A DNA stretch of 64,000 nt from Leucobacter komagatae (GTDB taxonomy: Bacteria > Actinomycetota > Actinomycetes > Actinomycetales > Microbacteriaceae): assembly GCF_006716085.1 (NCBI RefSeq), contig NZ_VFON01000002.1:372001-436000 (forward strand). Reading direction: 5' to 3'. Positions 26,575 through 35,622 of the stretch are shown piece by piece (positions within the stretch are counted from its first letter, which is position 1; every line of letters begins with the position of its first letter). The position numbers were made by a program, and so were the translations under genes. The notes beneath the pieces were generated by a model that ran no database searches, was not told the origin of the DNA, and saw nothing but the letters and a program-made list of their open reading frames with translations.

Positions 26575-27729
26575 GTGGGCACACAGCAACAAGCGAAGCC
26601 ACAAGCAGAAACGAAGCCACGACGAAAGGCGGCGGTGAAGGCGCGTGCAGCGACGTCACCCGAAGCGCTCCGCCCCGACGGCATCGACGGTGTCGCCATG
26701 CTCGGCCTGTACCGCGAGATGGTGCTCATCCGCCGCTTCGAGGAGCGCGCGGCGCGCGCCTACACGCAGGCCGAGATCGGGGGCTACTGCCACCTGAACC
26801 TCGGGGAGGAGGCGACCGTCGTCGGCATCCTCAGAGCGATGGCGCCGACCGACTACCTCTTCACGAACTACCGCGAGCACGGCTACGCGCTCAGCAGGGG
26901 CATCGAGCCGGGCAGGGTAATGGCCGAGCTCTACGGCCGCTCTGACGGGGTCTCGAAGGGCTGGGGCGGCTCCATGCACCTCTTCGACGTCGAGGCTCGG
27001 CTGCTCGGCGGGTACGGCATCGTGGGCGGCCAGCTTCCGCTCGCGACGGGCGCCGCACTCGCCATCGACTACCGCGGCGGGCCCGAAGCCGTGGTCTGCA
27101 TCATGGGCGACGGCACCACGAACATCGGTGCGTTCCACGAGTCACTAAACCTCGCGGCGATCTGGCGGCTGCCTGTCGTGTTCGTCATCGTGAACAACGG
27201 GCTGGGCATGGGCACGACTGTCGAAGAGTCGTCGGGCGAGCCCGAGCTCTACAAGCGCGCGGCCTCGTACCGCATGCCGTCGGAGCGGGTCGATGGCACC
27301 GACCCCCTCGCCGTCCGCGAGGCCATGCTCCGCGCGCTCGCGAGCGCGCGGGCCGGCACGCCGTTCCTCCTCGAAGCCGTGAGCGAACGGCTGAAGGGGC
27401 ACTCGGTCGTCGACCCCGCGAAGTACCGCGCCCCAGAGAAGACCCAGTCGCTCGCCGCGAGCGACCCGATCGCGCTGTTCGCCGCGCGCCTCACCGACCT
27501 TGGGCTGCTCGACGACGACACGGCCGCGGAGGTCGACGCGACAGCGGCCTCGGCCGTACAGGCGGCGGTCGCGTTCGCCGAGGCGAGCCCGCACCCGAGC
27601 GTCGACACGCTCTTCGACTACACGTACGCGACGCCCGTCGCGAACAACTCCCACAGGTTGCCCGGCGAGCCGCTTTTCTCCCCGGCACCGCCCCTCCCTA
27701 ACGCCCCGACGAACGGAGCCGCAGCATGA
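26575..27729 (+). CDS. 2-oxoacid dehydrogenase E1 alpha subunit (pyruvate/acetoin type)
   Basis: 384 residues from GTG at 26575, which has GAGGAG 7 nt upstream; the ATG at 26518 lies beside the operator and lacks a ribosome site. After a K/A/Q-rich N-terminal stretch of about 35 residues, the catalytic chain has GYCHLNLGEEATVVGI, GWGGSMHLFD and the TPP motif CIMGDGTTNIGAFHESLNLAAIWRLPVVFVIVNN. This pattern fits pyruvate or acetoin dehydrogenase E1a rather than the branched-chain type. First gene of the TetR-linked operon; the E1b ATG overlaps its stop. Confidence 0.9.
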   Translation: MGTQQQAKPQAETKPRRKAAVKARAATSPEALRPDGIDGVAMLGLYREMVLIRRFEERAARAYTQAEIGGYCHLNLGEEATVVGILRAMAPTDYLFTNYREHGYALSRGIEPGRVMAELYGRSDGVSKGWGGSMHLFDVEARLLGGYGIVGGQLPLATGAALAIDYRGGPEAVVCIMGDGTTNIGAFHESLNLAAIWRLPVVFVIVNNGLGMGTTVEESSGEPELYKRAASYRMPSERVDGTDPLAVREAMLRALASARAGTPFLLEAVSERLKGHSVVDPAKYRAPEKTQSLAASDPIALFAARLTDLGLLDDDTAAEVDATAASAVQAAVAFAEASPHPSVDTLFDYTYATPVANNSHRLPGEPLFSPAPPLPNAPTNGAAA

Positions 27730-28727
27730 GCACGCGCACAATGACCTACCGCCAGGCGCTACACGACACCCTGCGCTCTGAGATGCTCCGCGACCCGGAG
27801 GTGATGCTCATCGGCGAGGAGATTGGCGTCTTTGAAGGCTCTTACAAGATCACCGCGGGAATGCTCGAGGAGTTCGGCCCGAAGCGGGTCCGCGACACCC
27901 CTATCGCGGAGGAGGGCTTCACCGGCGCCGCGATCGGCGCCGCGATGCTCGGGCTCAGACCCGTCGTCGAGATCATGACGATCAACTTCTCGCTGCTCGC
28001 GCTCGACCAGATCGTGAACCACGCGGCGAAGATCTACGGGATGTTTGGCGGGCAGGCCCGCGTGCCGCTCGTGATTCGCACGCCGGGCGGCGGCGGCCAG
28101 CAGCTCGGCGCGACCCATTCCCAAAACATCGAGCTGTTCTACGCCTTCGTTCCGGGCATGAAAGTTGTCGCCCCGTCAAGCCCCGCCGACGCGAAGGCGC
28201 TGCTGCTCGCCGCGATTCGCGACGACGACCCCGTGCTGTTTCTCGAGAACCTCGCGCTCTACAACACGAAGGGCGAGGTGCCAGACGATGACACCCCGGC
28301 TGAGATCGGCCGCGCGAAAGTCACGAGGCGCGGCAGCGACATCACCGTCGTCGCGTACTCGCGCATGGCGGCGGTGGCGCTCGAGGTCGCCGAGCTGCTC
28401 GCTGAGAGCGATGGGATCGGCGTCGAGGTTGTCGACCTGCGAAGCCTCAGGCCGCTCGATCGCGACACGATCATCGAGTCGGTGAAGCGCACAAACTGCG
28501 CTGTCGTACTCGAAGACGACTGGCTCACGTACGGCATCGGCGCTGAGATCGCAGCGACGATCTCAGACGGCGCGTTCGACTGGCTCGACGCTCCGGTGCG
28601 GCGCGTCGCCATGGCAGAGGTGCCGCTGCCGTACTCCAAACCGCTCGAGACCGCGGCACTCCCCCAGGCCTCAGACGCGATCACCGCGATCCGAGAGACC
28701 CTCGCGGCCGTCGCTGGCCGCGCATAG
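27726..28727 (+). CDS. 2-oxoacid dehydrogenase E1 beta subunit (pyruvate/acetoin type)
   Basis: 333 residues, transketolase-like subunit partnering the E1a at 26575. Segments: VMLIGEEIGVFEGSYKIT, RVRDTPIAEEGFTGAAIGAAMLGLRPVVEIMT, VIRTPGGGGQQLGATHSQNIELFYAFVPG and the C-terminal VAMAEVPLPYSKPLE. The family is distinct from the branched-chain E1b at 21478 by these motifs. It overlaps the E1a stop by 4 nt and is followed 13 nt later by the E2 gene, with GAAAGG before the next start. Confidence 0.92.
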   Translation: MSTRTMTYRQALHDTLRSEMLRDPEVMLIGEEIGVFEGSYKITAGMLEEFGPKRVRDTPIAEEGFTGAAIGAAMLGLRPVVEIMTINFSLLALDQIVNHAAKIYGMFGGQARVPLVIRTPGGGGQQLGATHSQNIELFYAFVPGMKVVAPSSPADAKALLLAAIRDDDPVLFLENLALYNTKGEVPDDDTPAEIGRAKVTRRGSDITVVAYSRMAAVALEVAELLAESDGIGVEVVDLRSLRPLDRDTIIESVKRTNCAVVLEDDWLTYGIGAEIAATISDGAFDWLDAPVRRVAMAEVPLPYSKPLETAALPQASDAITAIRETLAAVAGRA

Positions 28728-28740
28728 AAAGGCAGCACCC

Positions 28741-29998
28741 ATGATCGATATTCTTATGCCTCGCCTGAGCGACACCATGACCGAGGGCACCATCGCGGCC
28801 TGGCGCAAGCAGCCGGGCGACCGAGTCGAGGCCGGCGACATCATCGTCGAGATCGAGACCGACAAGGCGCTCATGGAGCAGGAAGCCTACGAGGCCGGCG
28901 TGCTCAGCGCGATTCTCACCCAGGAGGGCGAGCAGGCGCGCATCGGCGAGCCGATCGCGCGGCTCGATGACGGCACGGGCGCAGATCAGGATCCGGGACG
29001 TTCCCGACCCGAGACTCCGGCTCCGCCCGCCCGCCCGCCCTGCAGTGCCCGCCGCGCCCGTGGTGCCCGCGGTACCCGCGACCCTCGTTCCGCCGGGCAC
29101 CGACGCGGGTACGCGACAGTTCACCTCGCCCCTCGTACGGCGGCTCGCTCGCGAGCGCGGCATCGATCTGGCGGGCGTCATTGGGAGCGGGCCCGGTGGC
29201 AGGATCGTGCGCGCGGACATCCCGGAGGCCGCCGCGGGGGCCTTCGCAGGCGGTGGCGAGGGCGGGGCGGCATCGCCAGCCGTGGCGAACGAGACGCAGC
29301 GGTCGACCGTGATCCCGTTCGACGCGACCCGCGCGGTCATCGCGCGGAGGCTCAGCGAGAGTAGCTCCGAGACGCCGCACTTCGCGGTCACCGCGGTCGC
29401 CGACGTGACCGAGCTGCTGGCGCTGCGCCAGACCCTCAACGAGCGGCTCGTCGCTGCCGACAGGCCAAAGCTCAGCGTCACCGACCTGCTCGTGCGGGCC
29501 GCAGCGCTCGCGCTGCGCGAGGTGCCGGGGGTGAACGCCTCGTACTCGCCTGAGGGGCGCGGTGCGACGGTGATGCACGAGCGCGTGCACATCGGGCTCG
29601 CGGTCGCTGCAGCGTCTGGGCTCGTCGTGCCCGTCATCCGCGACGCAGACCGACAGCCAACCTCGGCGATCGCTGCCAGGGCGGCAGCGCTCTCGGCGCG
29701 GGCTCGCGACGGCCGACTCTCAGTCTCCGAGATGACCGGCGGCACGTTCACCATCAGCAACCTCGGCATGTATGGCGTCGAGCAGTTCACGGCCCTCATC
29801 AATCCGCCCGAGGGGGCGATCCTCGCGGTCGGCGCCGCCGTATCAGAGCCGGCGGTCGTGGGCGGCGATGTCACCGTTCGCGAACAACTCCGCTACACCC
29901 TGTCAGCGGATCACCGCATCATCGACGGCGCGCTCGCGGCCCAGTTTCTGCGCGCGCTGACGCAGCTGCTCGAAAACCCCGTCGCGATCGTGGCGTAG
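28741..29998 (+). pseudogene. 2-oxoacid dehydrogenase E2, frameshifted at a GCCC tetranucleotide repeat
   Basis: Lipoamide acyltransferase of the second complex, split into two frames. Frame one (from ATG 28741) encodes the lipoyl domain with Lys42 in ETDKALMEQ and runs as nonsense to a stop near 29364. Frame two carries the subunit-binding domain FTSPLVRRLARERGIDLAGVIGSGPGGRIVRADI and the whole catalytic domain ending in SADHRIIDG. The shift falls at four GCCC units (29025-29040). With three units the two frames join as TPAPPARPAVPAAPVVPAVP, a normal linker. It may be a strain-level mutation, slippage switching or a sequencing error. An internal ATG at 28967 could still yield an E2 without its lipoyl domain. 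Confidence 0.85.
29025..29040. repeat. (GCCC)4 tetranucleotide repeat at the E2 frameshift
   Basis: Four perfect GCCC units in a row. Removing one unit (4 nt) restores one open E2 frame, so gain or loss of a unit switches the full-length protein on or off. Confidence 0.85.
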
Positions 29999-30004
29999 CG
30001 GCTT

Positions 30005-30038
30005 CGGTGTGGGGCTTCGCTCAAGAAGCCCCACACCG
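30005..30038. terminator. Bidirectional hairpin between E2 and arsC
   Basis: Perfect 14-bp stem (CGGTGTGGGGCTTC with its complement) and a 6-nt loop between two convergent genes. No clear T-tract, which is usual for high-GC actinobacteria. Confidence 0.75.
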
Positions 30039-30039
30039 G

Positions 30040-30450
30040 TTAGCCCGTGAGGCGGCCAGCCAGCTCGCGGACGCGCCCCTCGATGTCGGCGCACACGAGT
30101 CGCATCCGCTCGACACCTTCAATACCCCGAGCGCTCGGCTCGTCAGTGATCCACGTTTCAATGTCTACGCCGGGGACGCTCGGCACGTGCGCCTCACTGC
30201 CGAGCACCACGACGCGCCCCGCCTCGCGCATTGCCTGCTCGGTGAGCTGCGTTGGTATCGCTGCGGAGATGTCTATGTCCTGCTCAAGCATGACAGCTGC
30301 GGCGAGCGCGTTCACCGAACTGCCCGGAGATGTGCCAGCTGACGCCACACGCACCGCGCCATCGGCAATCACCCGCATGTAGCCTGCCGCAATCTGTGAC
30401 TTCCCGCCGTTCTTAACGCACACAAAGAGCACACTCGGGACACCCGTCAT
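30040..30450 (-). CDS. arsC: arsenate reductase (LMW phosphatase fold, mycothiol-type)
   Basis: 136 residues. The P-loop FVCVKNGGKSQIAAGYM with nucleophile Cys11 is the actinobacterial arsenate-mycothiol transferase variant (KNGGKS instead of the CxxNxxRS of phosphatases). It also carries SAGTSPGSSVNALAAAVMLEQDIDIS and the general acid region in ETWITDEPS. It would reduce arsenate to arsenite for export by Acr3. Its ATG overlaps the arsR stop, giving an arsR-arsC operon divergent from acr3. A transcription hairpin follows its stop. Confidence 0.88.
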   Translation of the reverse strand: MTGVPSVLFVCVKNGGKSQIAAGYMRVIADGAVRVASAGTSPGSSVNALAAAVMLEQDIDISAAIPTQLTEQAMREAGRVVVLGSEAHVPSVPGVDIETWITDEPSARGIEGVERMRLVCADIEGRVRELAGRLTG

Positions 30451-30857
30451 CGCGAAACCCCGCTCTGCGTCACGCTGAACCGTGCCGGGGCGTCGGCGGC
30501 GGGAATGGAGGCCACAAGATCACCAAGCGCCGCTGGCACCAGCGAGAAATAGGCCCACACTCCGCGCTTCTCGCGGCGCAGGAGCCCAGCCTCGACGAGC
30601 ACCTTCAGGTGGTGCGACACCGTGGGCTGCGTCAGACCAAGCGGCTCGGGAAGGTCACACACACAGACCTCGGATCGCGGGGCAGTAGCCACGATGTCGA
30701 GGATCTTGAGCCTGGTGGGGTCAGCGATTGCCTTAAGCCCAGCGGCTAGCCCCTCGAAATCTGTCGATGAGCGTCCAGAGTCGTTCGAGTTCTGAGCCGG
30801 GCAGCACTCCACGCTCTCAGCGGGATGAGGCGCGGGAGGCCGTTGGAGTTTTGTCAT
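30447..30857 (-). CDS. arsR: ArsR family arsenic-responsive repressor
   Basis: 136 residues from ATG 30857, chosen for GAGGG 5 nt upstream (another ATG is 21 nt earlier). The winged helix is IADPTRLKILDIVATAPRSEVCVCDLPEPLGLTQPTVSHHLKVLVEAGLLRRE. The CVCDLP motif in the DNA-binding helix, and an N-terminal VECCPAQ, give the cysteines expected to bind As(III). It would repress both directions from the 90-bp gap to acr3, which contains two 19-bp direct repeats. Confidence 0.9.
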   Translation of the reverse strand: MTKLQRPPAPHPAESVECCPAQNSNDSGRSSTDFEGLAAGLKAIADPTRLKILDIVATAPRSEVCVCDLPEPLGLTQPTVSHHLKVLVEAGLLRREKRGVWAYFSLVPAALGDLVASIPAADAPARFSVTQSGVSR

Positions 30858-30890
30858 GGACACCCTCGTTCCCGTCATCGGCCAGCAGAG

Positions 30891-30909
30891 ATTGACAGCC
30901 GTCTATGTC
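30891..30909. promoter_or_regulatory. Candidate ArsR operator, copy 1
   Basis: ATTGACAgccgTCTATgTC. It shares 14 of 19 bases with the copy at 30936-30954 (variable bases in lower case). The TTGACA-n4-TCTAT layout resembles known ArsR sites. Copy 1 lies nearer arsR. Confidence 0.65.
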
Positions 30910-30935
30910 TCAGAGCATACTCGAACGCGACAGAC

Positions 30936-30954
30936 ATTGACAATCATCTATATC
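30936..30954. promoter_or_regulatory. Candidate ArsR operator, copy 2
   Basis: ATTGACAatcaTCTATaTC, direct repeat of copy 1 with 45-nt phasing. It sits 14 nt before the acr3 ATG and overlaps its likely -10 (CTATAT). Confidence 0.65.
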
Positions 30955-30967
30955 TTGACGAGGCCGC

Positions 30968-32077
30968 ATGACACACTCACCTCTCCCCGCAGCGCTTTCC
31001 AAGCCCCATCTCGCACCTATCAACCGCTTCCTTCCGGTGTGGATACTCGCTGCGGTGGCGCTGGGCATTGCCATTGGGCGCGTCGCCCCGGGCGTCGGGG
31101 AAGCGCTCGAGTCCCTACAGGTTGCCGGAGTGTCAGTTCCGATCGCGCTCGGACTGCTCGTCATGATGTACCCGGTTCTCGCAAAGGTGCGCTATACCGA
31201 AACGAAAAGTGTTGTGGCAGACAGGAAGCTCCTCGCCTGGTCGCTGCTGTTGAACTGGGTCATTGCGCCCGCGTTCATGTTTGCGCTTGCGTGGCTATTC
31301 CTCGCCGATCACCCGGAGTACCGCACGGGTCTCATCATCGTCGGACTCGCGCGTTGCATCGCCATGGTGCTCATTTGGAATGAGCTCGCTTGCGGCGACA
31401 GCGAAGCCGCAGCGGTACTCGTGGCGATCAATTCAGTCTTTCAGCTCGTTGCGTTTGGCGCGCTGGGGTGGTTTTACCTGCAGGTGCTACCCGGCTGGCT
31501 CGGACTTCCCACGGCGCACATTGATTTTTCGTTCACCGCCATCGCGCTCTCGGTATTGGTCTTCCTGGGGATACCGCTCGCCGCGGGCTTCGCGACGCGC
31601 TACTTCTCGGAACGCGCGCGGGGAAGAGAGTGGTACGAGCAGACATTCATCCCCAGGCTCGCACCCTGGGCCCTTTACGGGCTGCTGTTCACGATTGTTG
31701 CGCTCTTCGCCCTCCAGGGTGACCGCATCATCTCGCACCCGTTCGAGGTCGCTCGGATCGCGCTGCCCCTGCTGATCTACTTCACTGTGATGTTCTGCGT
31801 CAGCATGGCCGTCGGCCGCCTCGCGGGCCTGGGGTATCAACGAACAACAGCCCTCGCGTTCACCGCAGCGGGCAACAACTTCGAGCTCGCGATCGCCGTC
31901 GCAATCGGCACCTTTGGGGCTGCGAGCGGGCAAGCCCTCGCGGGCATCGTAGGGCCACTCATCGAGGTGCCCATCCTCCTCACCCTCGTCTATGTGGCGC
32001 TCTGGTCACGCAGTTTCTTCTTCTCTTCCCCCTCACATCCGGCTACCGCATCGCTCCAGAAAGGTGTCACTCTATGA
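30968..32077 (+). CDS. acr3: arsenite efflux transporter Acr3
   Basis: 369 residues with about ten transmembrane helices of the Acr3 (BART) family. Family features seen: GLLVMMYPVLAKVRY near 60, the helix LLNWVIAPAFMFALAWLFLADHPEYRTGLIIVGLARCIAMVLIWNELACGD with the conserved cysteine, and AFTAAGNNFELAIAVAIGTFGAASGQALAGIVGPLIEVPILL near the end. Exports arsenite. Divergent from arsRC; the flavoprotein gene starts inside its stop (ATGA). Confidence 0.93.
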   Translation: MTHSPLPAALSKPHLAPINRFLPVWILAAVALGIAIGRVAPGVGEALESLQVAGVSVPIALGLLVMMYPVLAKVRYTETKSVVADRKLLAWSLLLNWVIAPAFMFALAWLFLADHPEYRTGLIIVGLARCIAMVLIWNELACGDSEAAAVLVAINSVFQLVAFGALGWFYLQVLPGWLGLPTAHIDFSFTAIALSVLVFLGIPLAAGFATRYFSERARGREWYEQTFIPRLAPWALYGLLFTIVALFALQGDRIISHPFEVARIALPLLIYFTVMFCVSMAVGRLAGLGYQRTTALAFTAAGNNFELAIAVAIGTFGAASGQALAGIVGPLIEVPILLTLVYVALWSRSFFFSSPSHPATASLQKGVTL

Positions 32078-33363
32078 ACCCCACTCTCCCCATCGCCATC
32101 ATCGGCGCCGGCCCCGTCGGGCTCGCGGCTGCGGCGCACCTGACCGAGCGGAAGCAGCCGTTCATTGTGCTTGAGTCGGGCAGCACCGTCGCCTCAGCAA
32201 TCGAGTCCTGGCAGCACGTGAAGCTGTTCTCGACCTGGCAGTACAACCTCGATCGTGCCGCGCAGCGATTGCTGGAGTCACAAGACGAGGCTGGCGACGT
32301 CCAGTGGGAGCGTCCGCGCGCAACTCAGCTGCCGACCGGTCGCGAACTCATCGACGCCTACCTCGCCCCTCTCGCTGCCCACCCGGCGATCGCGCCCCAC
32401 CTCAGGGTTCGCCACCGAGTGACAGCGATCACCAGAGCGTCGATCACCGGAGGCTCCTTCGATAAGACGCGAACAACTAATCGCGAGGCGCAGCCGTTCT
32501 TGGTCCGGCTTACCGCCCCAAATGGAGAGGGCGAGTTGCTTGCCCGGGCAGTGATTGACGCAACAGGCACCTGGCATTCACCAAACCCAGCTGGCAGGTC
32601 AGGCATCCCTGCAATCGGTGAGGCCGCCGCACGCGAGCAGGCCACGGTGACCGCACCGCTCCCAGACCCCCTCGGGGCCGAGCGGGCGCGGTTTGCCGGC
32701 AAGCGCATCCTGATCCTCGGGTCGGGGCACTCAGCGGCGACCACGCTCATCGCCCTCGGGCGGCTTCGCCAGCACGAACCGTCAACAGAGATTCTGTGGG
32801 GAATTCGAGGCGTAGCAGACGCCAACCGCCTCTATGGGGGCGGCGCTGCCGACGAACTCCCCGCACGCGGTCAGCTCGGGGTCAGCCTTCGCCGCCTCGT
32901 CGATTCAGGCGCCGCGACCCTCCTCGAGGGCGTCGCAGTGACTACCCTCACCGTCGAAGCCAGCAACGCCCCACACCCGCTCACCGTTGGCCTTGCAGAC
33001 GGACGCACCCTGCACGTCGATCTACTCGTACCCGCAACAGGCTTCCGCCCCAACCACAGCATCACGTCGGAGCTTCGCCTCGCACTTGACGACCCGACCG
33101 AGGCCCCCATTGCCCTTGGGTCACTCATCGCCCCGGAGTTTCACAGCTGCGGCACGGTCCCCGCGCACGGTGCCGAGGCGCTTACACACCCCGAGCGAAA
33201 CTTCTACGTGGTCGGAGCGAAAAGCTACGGCCGCGCCCCGACCTTCCTGCTCGCAACGGGCTACGAACAGGTGCGGTCGATCGCCGCGGAACTGAGCGGG
33301 GACGGTGAGGCGGCGCGTGCCGTTCACCTCTCGCTCCCCCAGACCGGCGTCTGTAGCGCGTGA
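32074..33363 (+). CDS. FAD-dependent oxidoreductase of the arsenic operon (ArsO-like)
   Basis: 429 residues. An N-terminal FAD Rossmann motif IAIIGAGPVGLAAAAHL (about 6-22), a second nucleotide-binding motif KRILILGSGHSAATTLIALG (about 211), and an ATG-like ending LLVPATGFRPNHS. This matches the flavin monooxygenase-like proteins found next to acr3 in actinobacteria, often called ArsO; their role in arsenic metabolism is only partly known. Overlaps the acr3 stop by 4 nt with AAAGGTG upstream. Confidence 0.82.
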   Translation: MNPTLPIAIIGAGPVGLAAAAHLTERKQPFIVLESGSTVASAIESWQHVKLFSTWQYNLDRAAQRLLESQDEAGDVQWERPRATQLPTGRELIDAYLAPLAAHPAIAPHLRVRHRVTAITRASITGGSFDKTRTTNREAQPFLVRLTAPNGEGELLARAVIDATGTWHSPNPAGRSGIPAIGEAAAREQATVTAPLPDPLGAERARFAGKRILILGSGHSAATTLIALGRLRQHEPSTEILWGIRGVADANRLYGGGAADELPARGQLGVSLRRLVDSGAATLLEGVAVTTLTVEASNAPHPLTVGLADGRTLHVDLLVPATGFRPNHSITSELRLALDDPTEAPIALGSLIAPEFHSCGTVPAHGAEALTHPERNFYVVGAKSYGRAPTFLLATGYEQVRSIAAELSGDGEAARAVHLSLPQTGVCSA

Positions 33364-33378
33364 TAGCCCGGTGGAGCG

Positions 33379-34053
33379 CTATTCGCGCTCGTCGGTGTTG
33401 TTCAGGCTGACCCACTCGGCCCAGGTCGACGACTGCCCCCGGGCCTCCTCACCGCTCCTCGCGTAGGCGCGGAGCCCAGCGAGCACATAGTCGAGCTGGC
33501 GCAAGTGCATGAGGTTGGCCTTCTCGCGGGGCACCGTGAGCGTCGGGCGCAGGTGGGTGACGGTGAGCATGAGGTCCCCTGGGCCATAGTCGCCCGGCAC
33601 GAGGCCAAGGGGTACGTCGTGAGCAATGATCGCCGCGAGCGCGCGCTCAAGCCTGTCGGAGAGCTCGTCGATCTCGTCATTACTGCCGACCTGCCGACCG
33701 AGCAGCGGCATGAGCGGGCCTTTGGCCTCAGCGATGTGGCGCCGGAGGAACAGTTCGACGGCGGACACGCGCTGCGTCGCCCCGCTCGCTTCCCTCAGGC
33801 AGTCTTCGGCAAGCTCGCAAATGAGGTCGAGCGCGTACACGCGGATGGCGTTCACGAGCTCGGTCTTGCTCGGGTAGCGCCGATAGATGCTGGCGACCCC
33901 GGTCTTCGCGCGCGCGGCGACCTCCGACATCGGTGCGCTCCAGCCCCACTCACTGAATACCTCCCGGGCAGCACGGAGGATCGCGCCGTCGTTGCTCTGC
34001 GCTTCTCGGGCGCGACCGCGCAGGGGCCCAGCTTCGGGTTGTTGTGACGTCAC
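33379..34053 (-). CDS. TetR family transcriptional regulator
   Basis: 224 residues. HTH: SNDGAILRAAREVFSEWGWSAPMSEVAARAKTGVASIYRRYPSKTELVNAI (about 20-70). GTG start. It is divergent from the MFS gene at 34155, and a 13-bp inverted repeat at 34087-34116 lies between them, so it most likely represses the efflux pump and itself. The C-terminal ligand domain is unremarkable. Confidence 0.88.
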   Translation of the reverse strand: MTSQQPEAGPLRGRAREAQSNDGAILRAAREVFSEWGWSAPMSEVAARAKTGVASIYRRYPSKTELVNAIRVYALDLICELAEDCLREASGATQRVSAVELFLRRHIAEAKGPLMPLLGRQVGSNDEIDELSDRLERALAAIIAHDVPLGLVPGDYGPGDLMLTVTHLRPTLTVPREKANLMHLRQLDYVLAGLRAYARSGEEARGQSSTWAEWVSLNNTDERE

Positions 34054-34086
34054 CCTTCCAAAGCTACCCGTGTTTGCCTTACACTT

Positions 34087-34116
34087 CTATCGGAACGGAT
34101 CATTCCGATCCGATAG
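34087..34116. promoter_or_regulatory. Candidate TetR operator (13-bp inverted repeat)
   Basis: CTATCGGAACGGA, 4-nt spacer TCAT, then TCCGATCCGATAG; 12 of 13 positions pair. It sits between the TetR at 33379 and the MFS at 34155. This also argues against the MFS start at 34044. Confidence 0.75.
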
Positions 34117-34154
34117 TTCAGGGCATCGCTGCCCGAAACGAAAGTCGAGCAGCC

Positions 34155-35573
34155 GTGCCTCACACCGCCCCAACGCCCATCACCACCCAGCCAGAGACCC
34201 CCGCCTCAGCGCGCCGGTCTCGGGGCCTCGTCTTCGCGCTCGCGATCGGGGTGCTGAGCTTCTCGATGATGCAGACGCTCCTCGTCCCCGCGCTCCCAAC
34301 ATTTATGGTCGAGTTCGGTATCGACGCCTCGCTCGCCGGATGGATCCTCACGAGCTACCTCCTGTGCGGTGCGGTTGCCGCCCCGATCCTCGGCTCGCTC
34401 GGTGACCGGTATGGGCACAGGCGGATCCTGCTCGCGACGCTCGCCACCTTCGTGGCCGGCGGCGTGCTCGCAGCGCTCGCCCCGACGCTCCCCGCGCTGC
34501 TCGTTGGGCGCGTGCTTCAGGGAGCGAGCACCGCGACGTTCCCGCTCGCCCTCGCGATCGTGAGGCGCCACACCGAGGGCCAGTCGCAGCGCAGCGCAAC
34601 CGGCTGGCTGAGCGGCACGATGGGCCTCGGGGCCGGCGCCGCGCTCGTGGTCGGCGGAGTCATCGTCGAGTCACTCTCGTGGCACTGGCTGTTCGTGACG
34701 GGCGCCGCGATGGGCATACTCTCGATCGCGCTCGCGGTCGCCTTCGTGCCGGCCTCGCAGCGCGGCCAGGCGGCCCGCACCGACTGGCCGGGCACGGTTC
34801 TCCTCACCGTGGGCCTCCTCGCCCTGCTGCTCGCTATCTCACAGGGCGGCAGCTGGGGCTGGGGCTCCGGGGCGGTGCTCGGGCTTATCGCGCTCGCGCT
34901 CGTCGCGCTCACCGCGCTCGTGCTTGTCGAGCGTCGCACCGAAGCGCCCCTCATCGACGTGCGCACCCTCGCCAGGCCAGCGCTCGCGATCACGAACGGC
35001 CTCACCCTGTTCCTCGGGTTCATCCCGTACCTGTTCTACGTGGGGCTCCCCGTACTACTGCAGGCCGACCCGGCCGCGGGCTTCGGTCAGGGCTTCACCG
35101 TCACTCAGACGGGCATCGCGCTCCTCCCCGGCGCCATCCTCGTGTTCCTCGGCGGCCGCTTCGCGCCCTGGCTCATCGGCCGAACCAGTTCGAAGGTCAC
35201 TGCGCTCATCGCGCTCGGCGTGATGGGCATCGGCAGCCTTGGCGTCGCGCTCGCCCCGCAGAGCCTCACCGTCATCGTCGTGTTCTTCTCTCTGGTTGGC
35301 CTTGGCAACGGCATCGGCTTTGCCGTGGTGTCAGACCTCGTCGCGAGCATTGCGCCGCGCACCGAGATCGCGGCCGCGCTGGGAGTGAACGGCGTGCTGC
35401 GCACGGTCGGTTCCGCGCTCGGCGCCCCGATCTCGACGACCGTACTCACGAGCGTCGCGGTTGCCACGAGCGGGGCCAGCACGCTCGGCTCGTTCACGGC
35501 GCTGTTCGTGATCGGCGCGGTGGTGAGCGGGGCCGGCGCGCTCTTCTCGCTCGCGCTGCCCGCGCAGCGCTGA
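34155..35573 (+). CDS. MFS multidrug efflux transporter (DHA2-like)
   Basis: 472 residues from GTG 34155; the frame is open from 34044 but that would place the operator inside the gene. Twelve to fourteen transmembrane helices. Motif A between helices 2 and 3 is GSLGDRYGHRRILL; the motif C-like region is SGTMGLGAGAALVVGGVIVE. Late helices GNGIGFAVVSDLVASIAPRTEIAAALGVNGVLRTVGSALGAPIS match EmrB/QacA relatives. Probably exports drugs under control of the divergent TetR. Confidence 0.85.
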   Translation: MPHTAPTPITTQPETPASARRSRGLVFALAIGVLSFSMMQTLLVPALPTFMVEFGIDASLAGWILTSYLLCGAVAAPILGSLGDRYGHRRILLATLATFVAGGVLAALAPTLPALLVGRVLQGASTATFPLALAIVRRHTEGQSQRSATGWLSGTMGLGAGAALVVGGVIVESLSWHWLFVTGAAMGILSIALAVAFVPASQRGQAARTDWPGTVLLTVGLLALLLAISQGGSWGWGSGAVLGLIALALVALTALVLVERRTEAPLIDVRTLARPALAITNGLTLFLGFIPYLFYVGLPVLLQADPAAGFGQGFTVTQTGIALLPGAILVFLGGRFAPWLIGRTSSKVTALIALGVMGIGSLGVALAPQSLTVIVVFFSLVGLGNGIGFAVVSDLVASIAPRTEIAAALGVNGVLRTVGSALGAPISTTVLTSVAVATSGASTLGSFTALFVIGAVVSGAGALFSLALPAQR

Positions 35574-35622
35574 GGTAGGCGGGACGCGACCGCTTCTCAG
35601 TGAGGGCCGCCCCGGGGACCCG

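Noticed and set aside
34044..34154. Longer start for the MFS gene
   Set aside because: It would place the 13-bp TetR operator and the promoter within the coding region.
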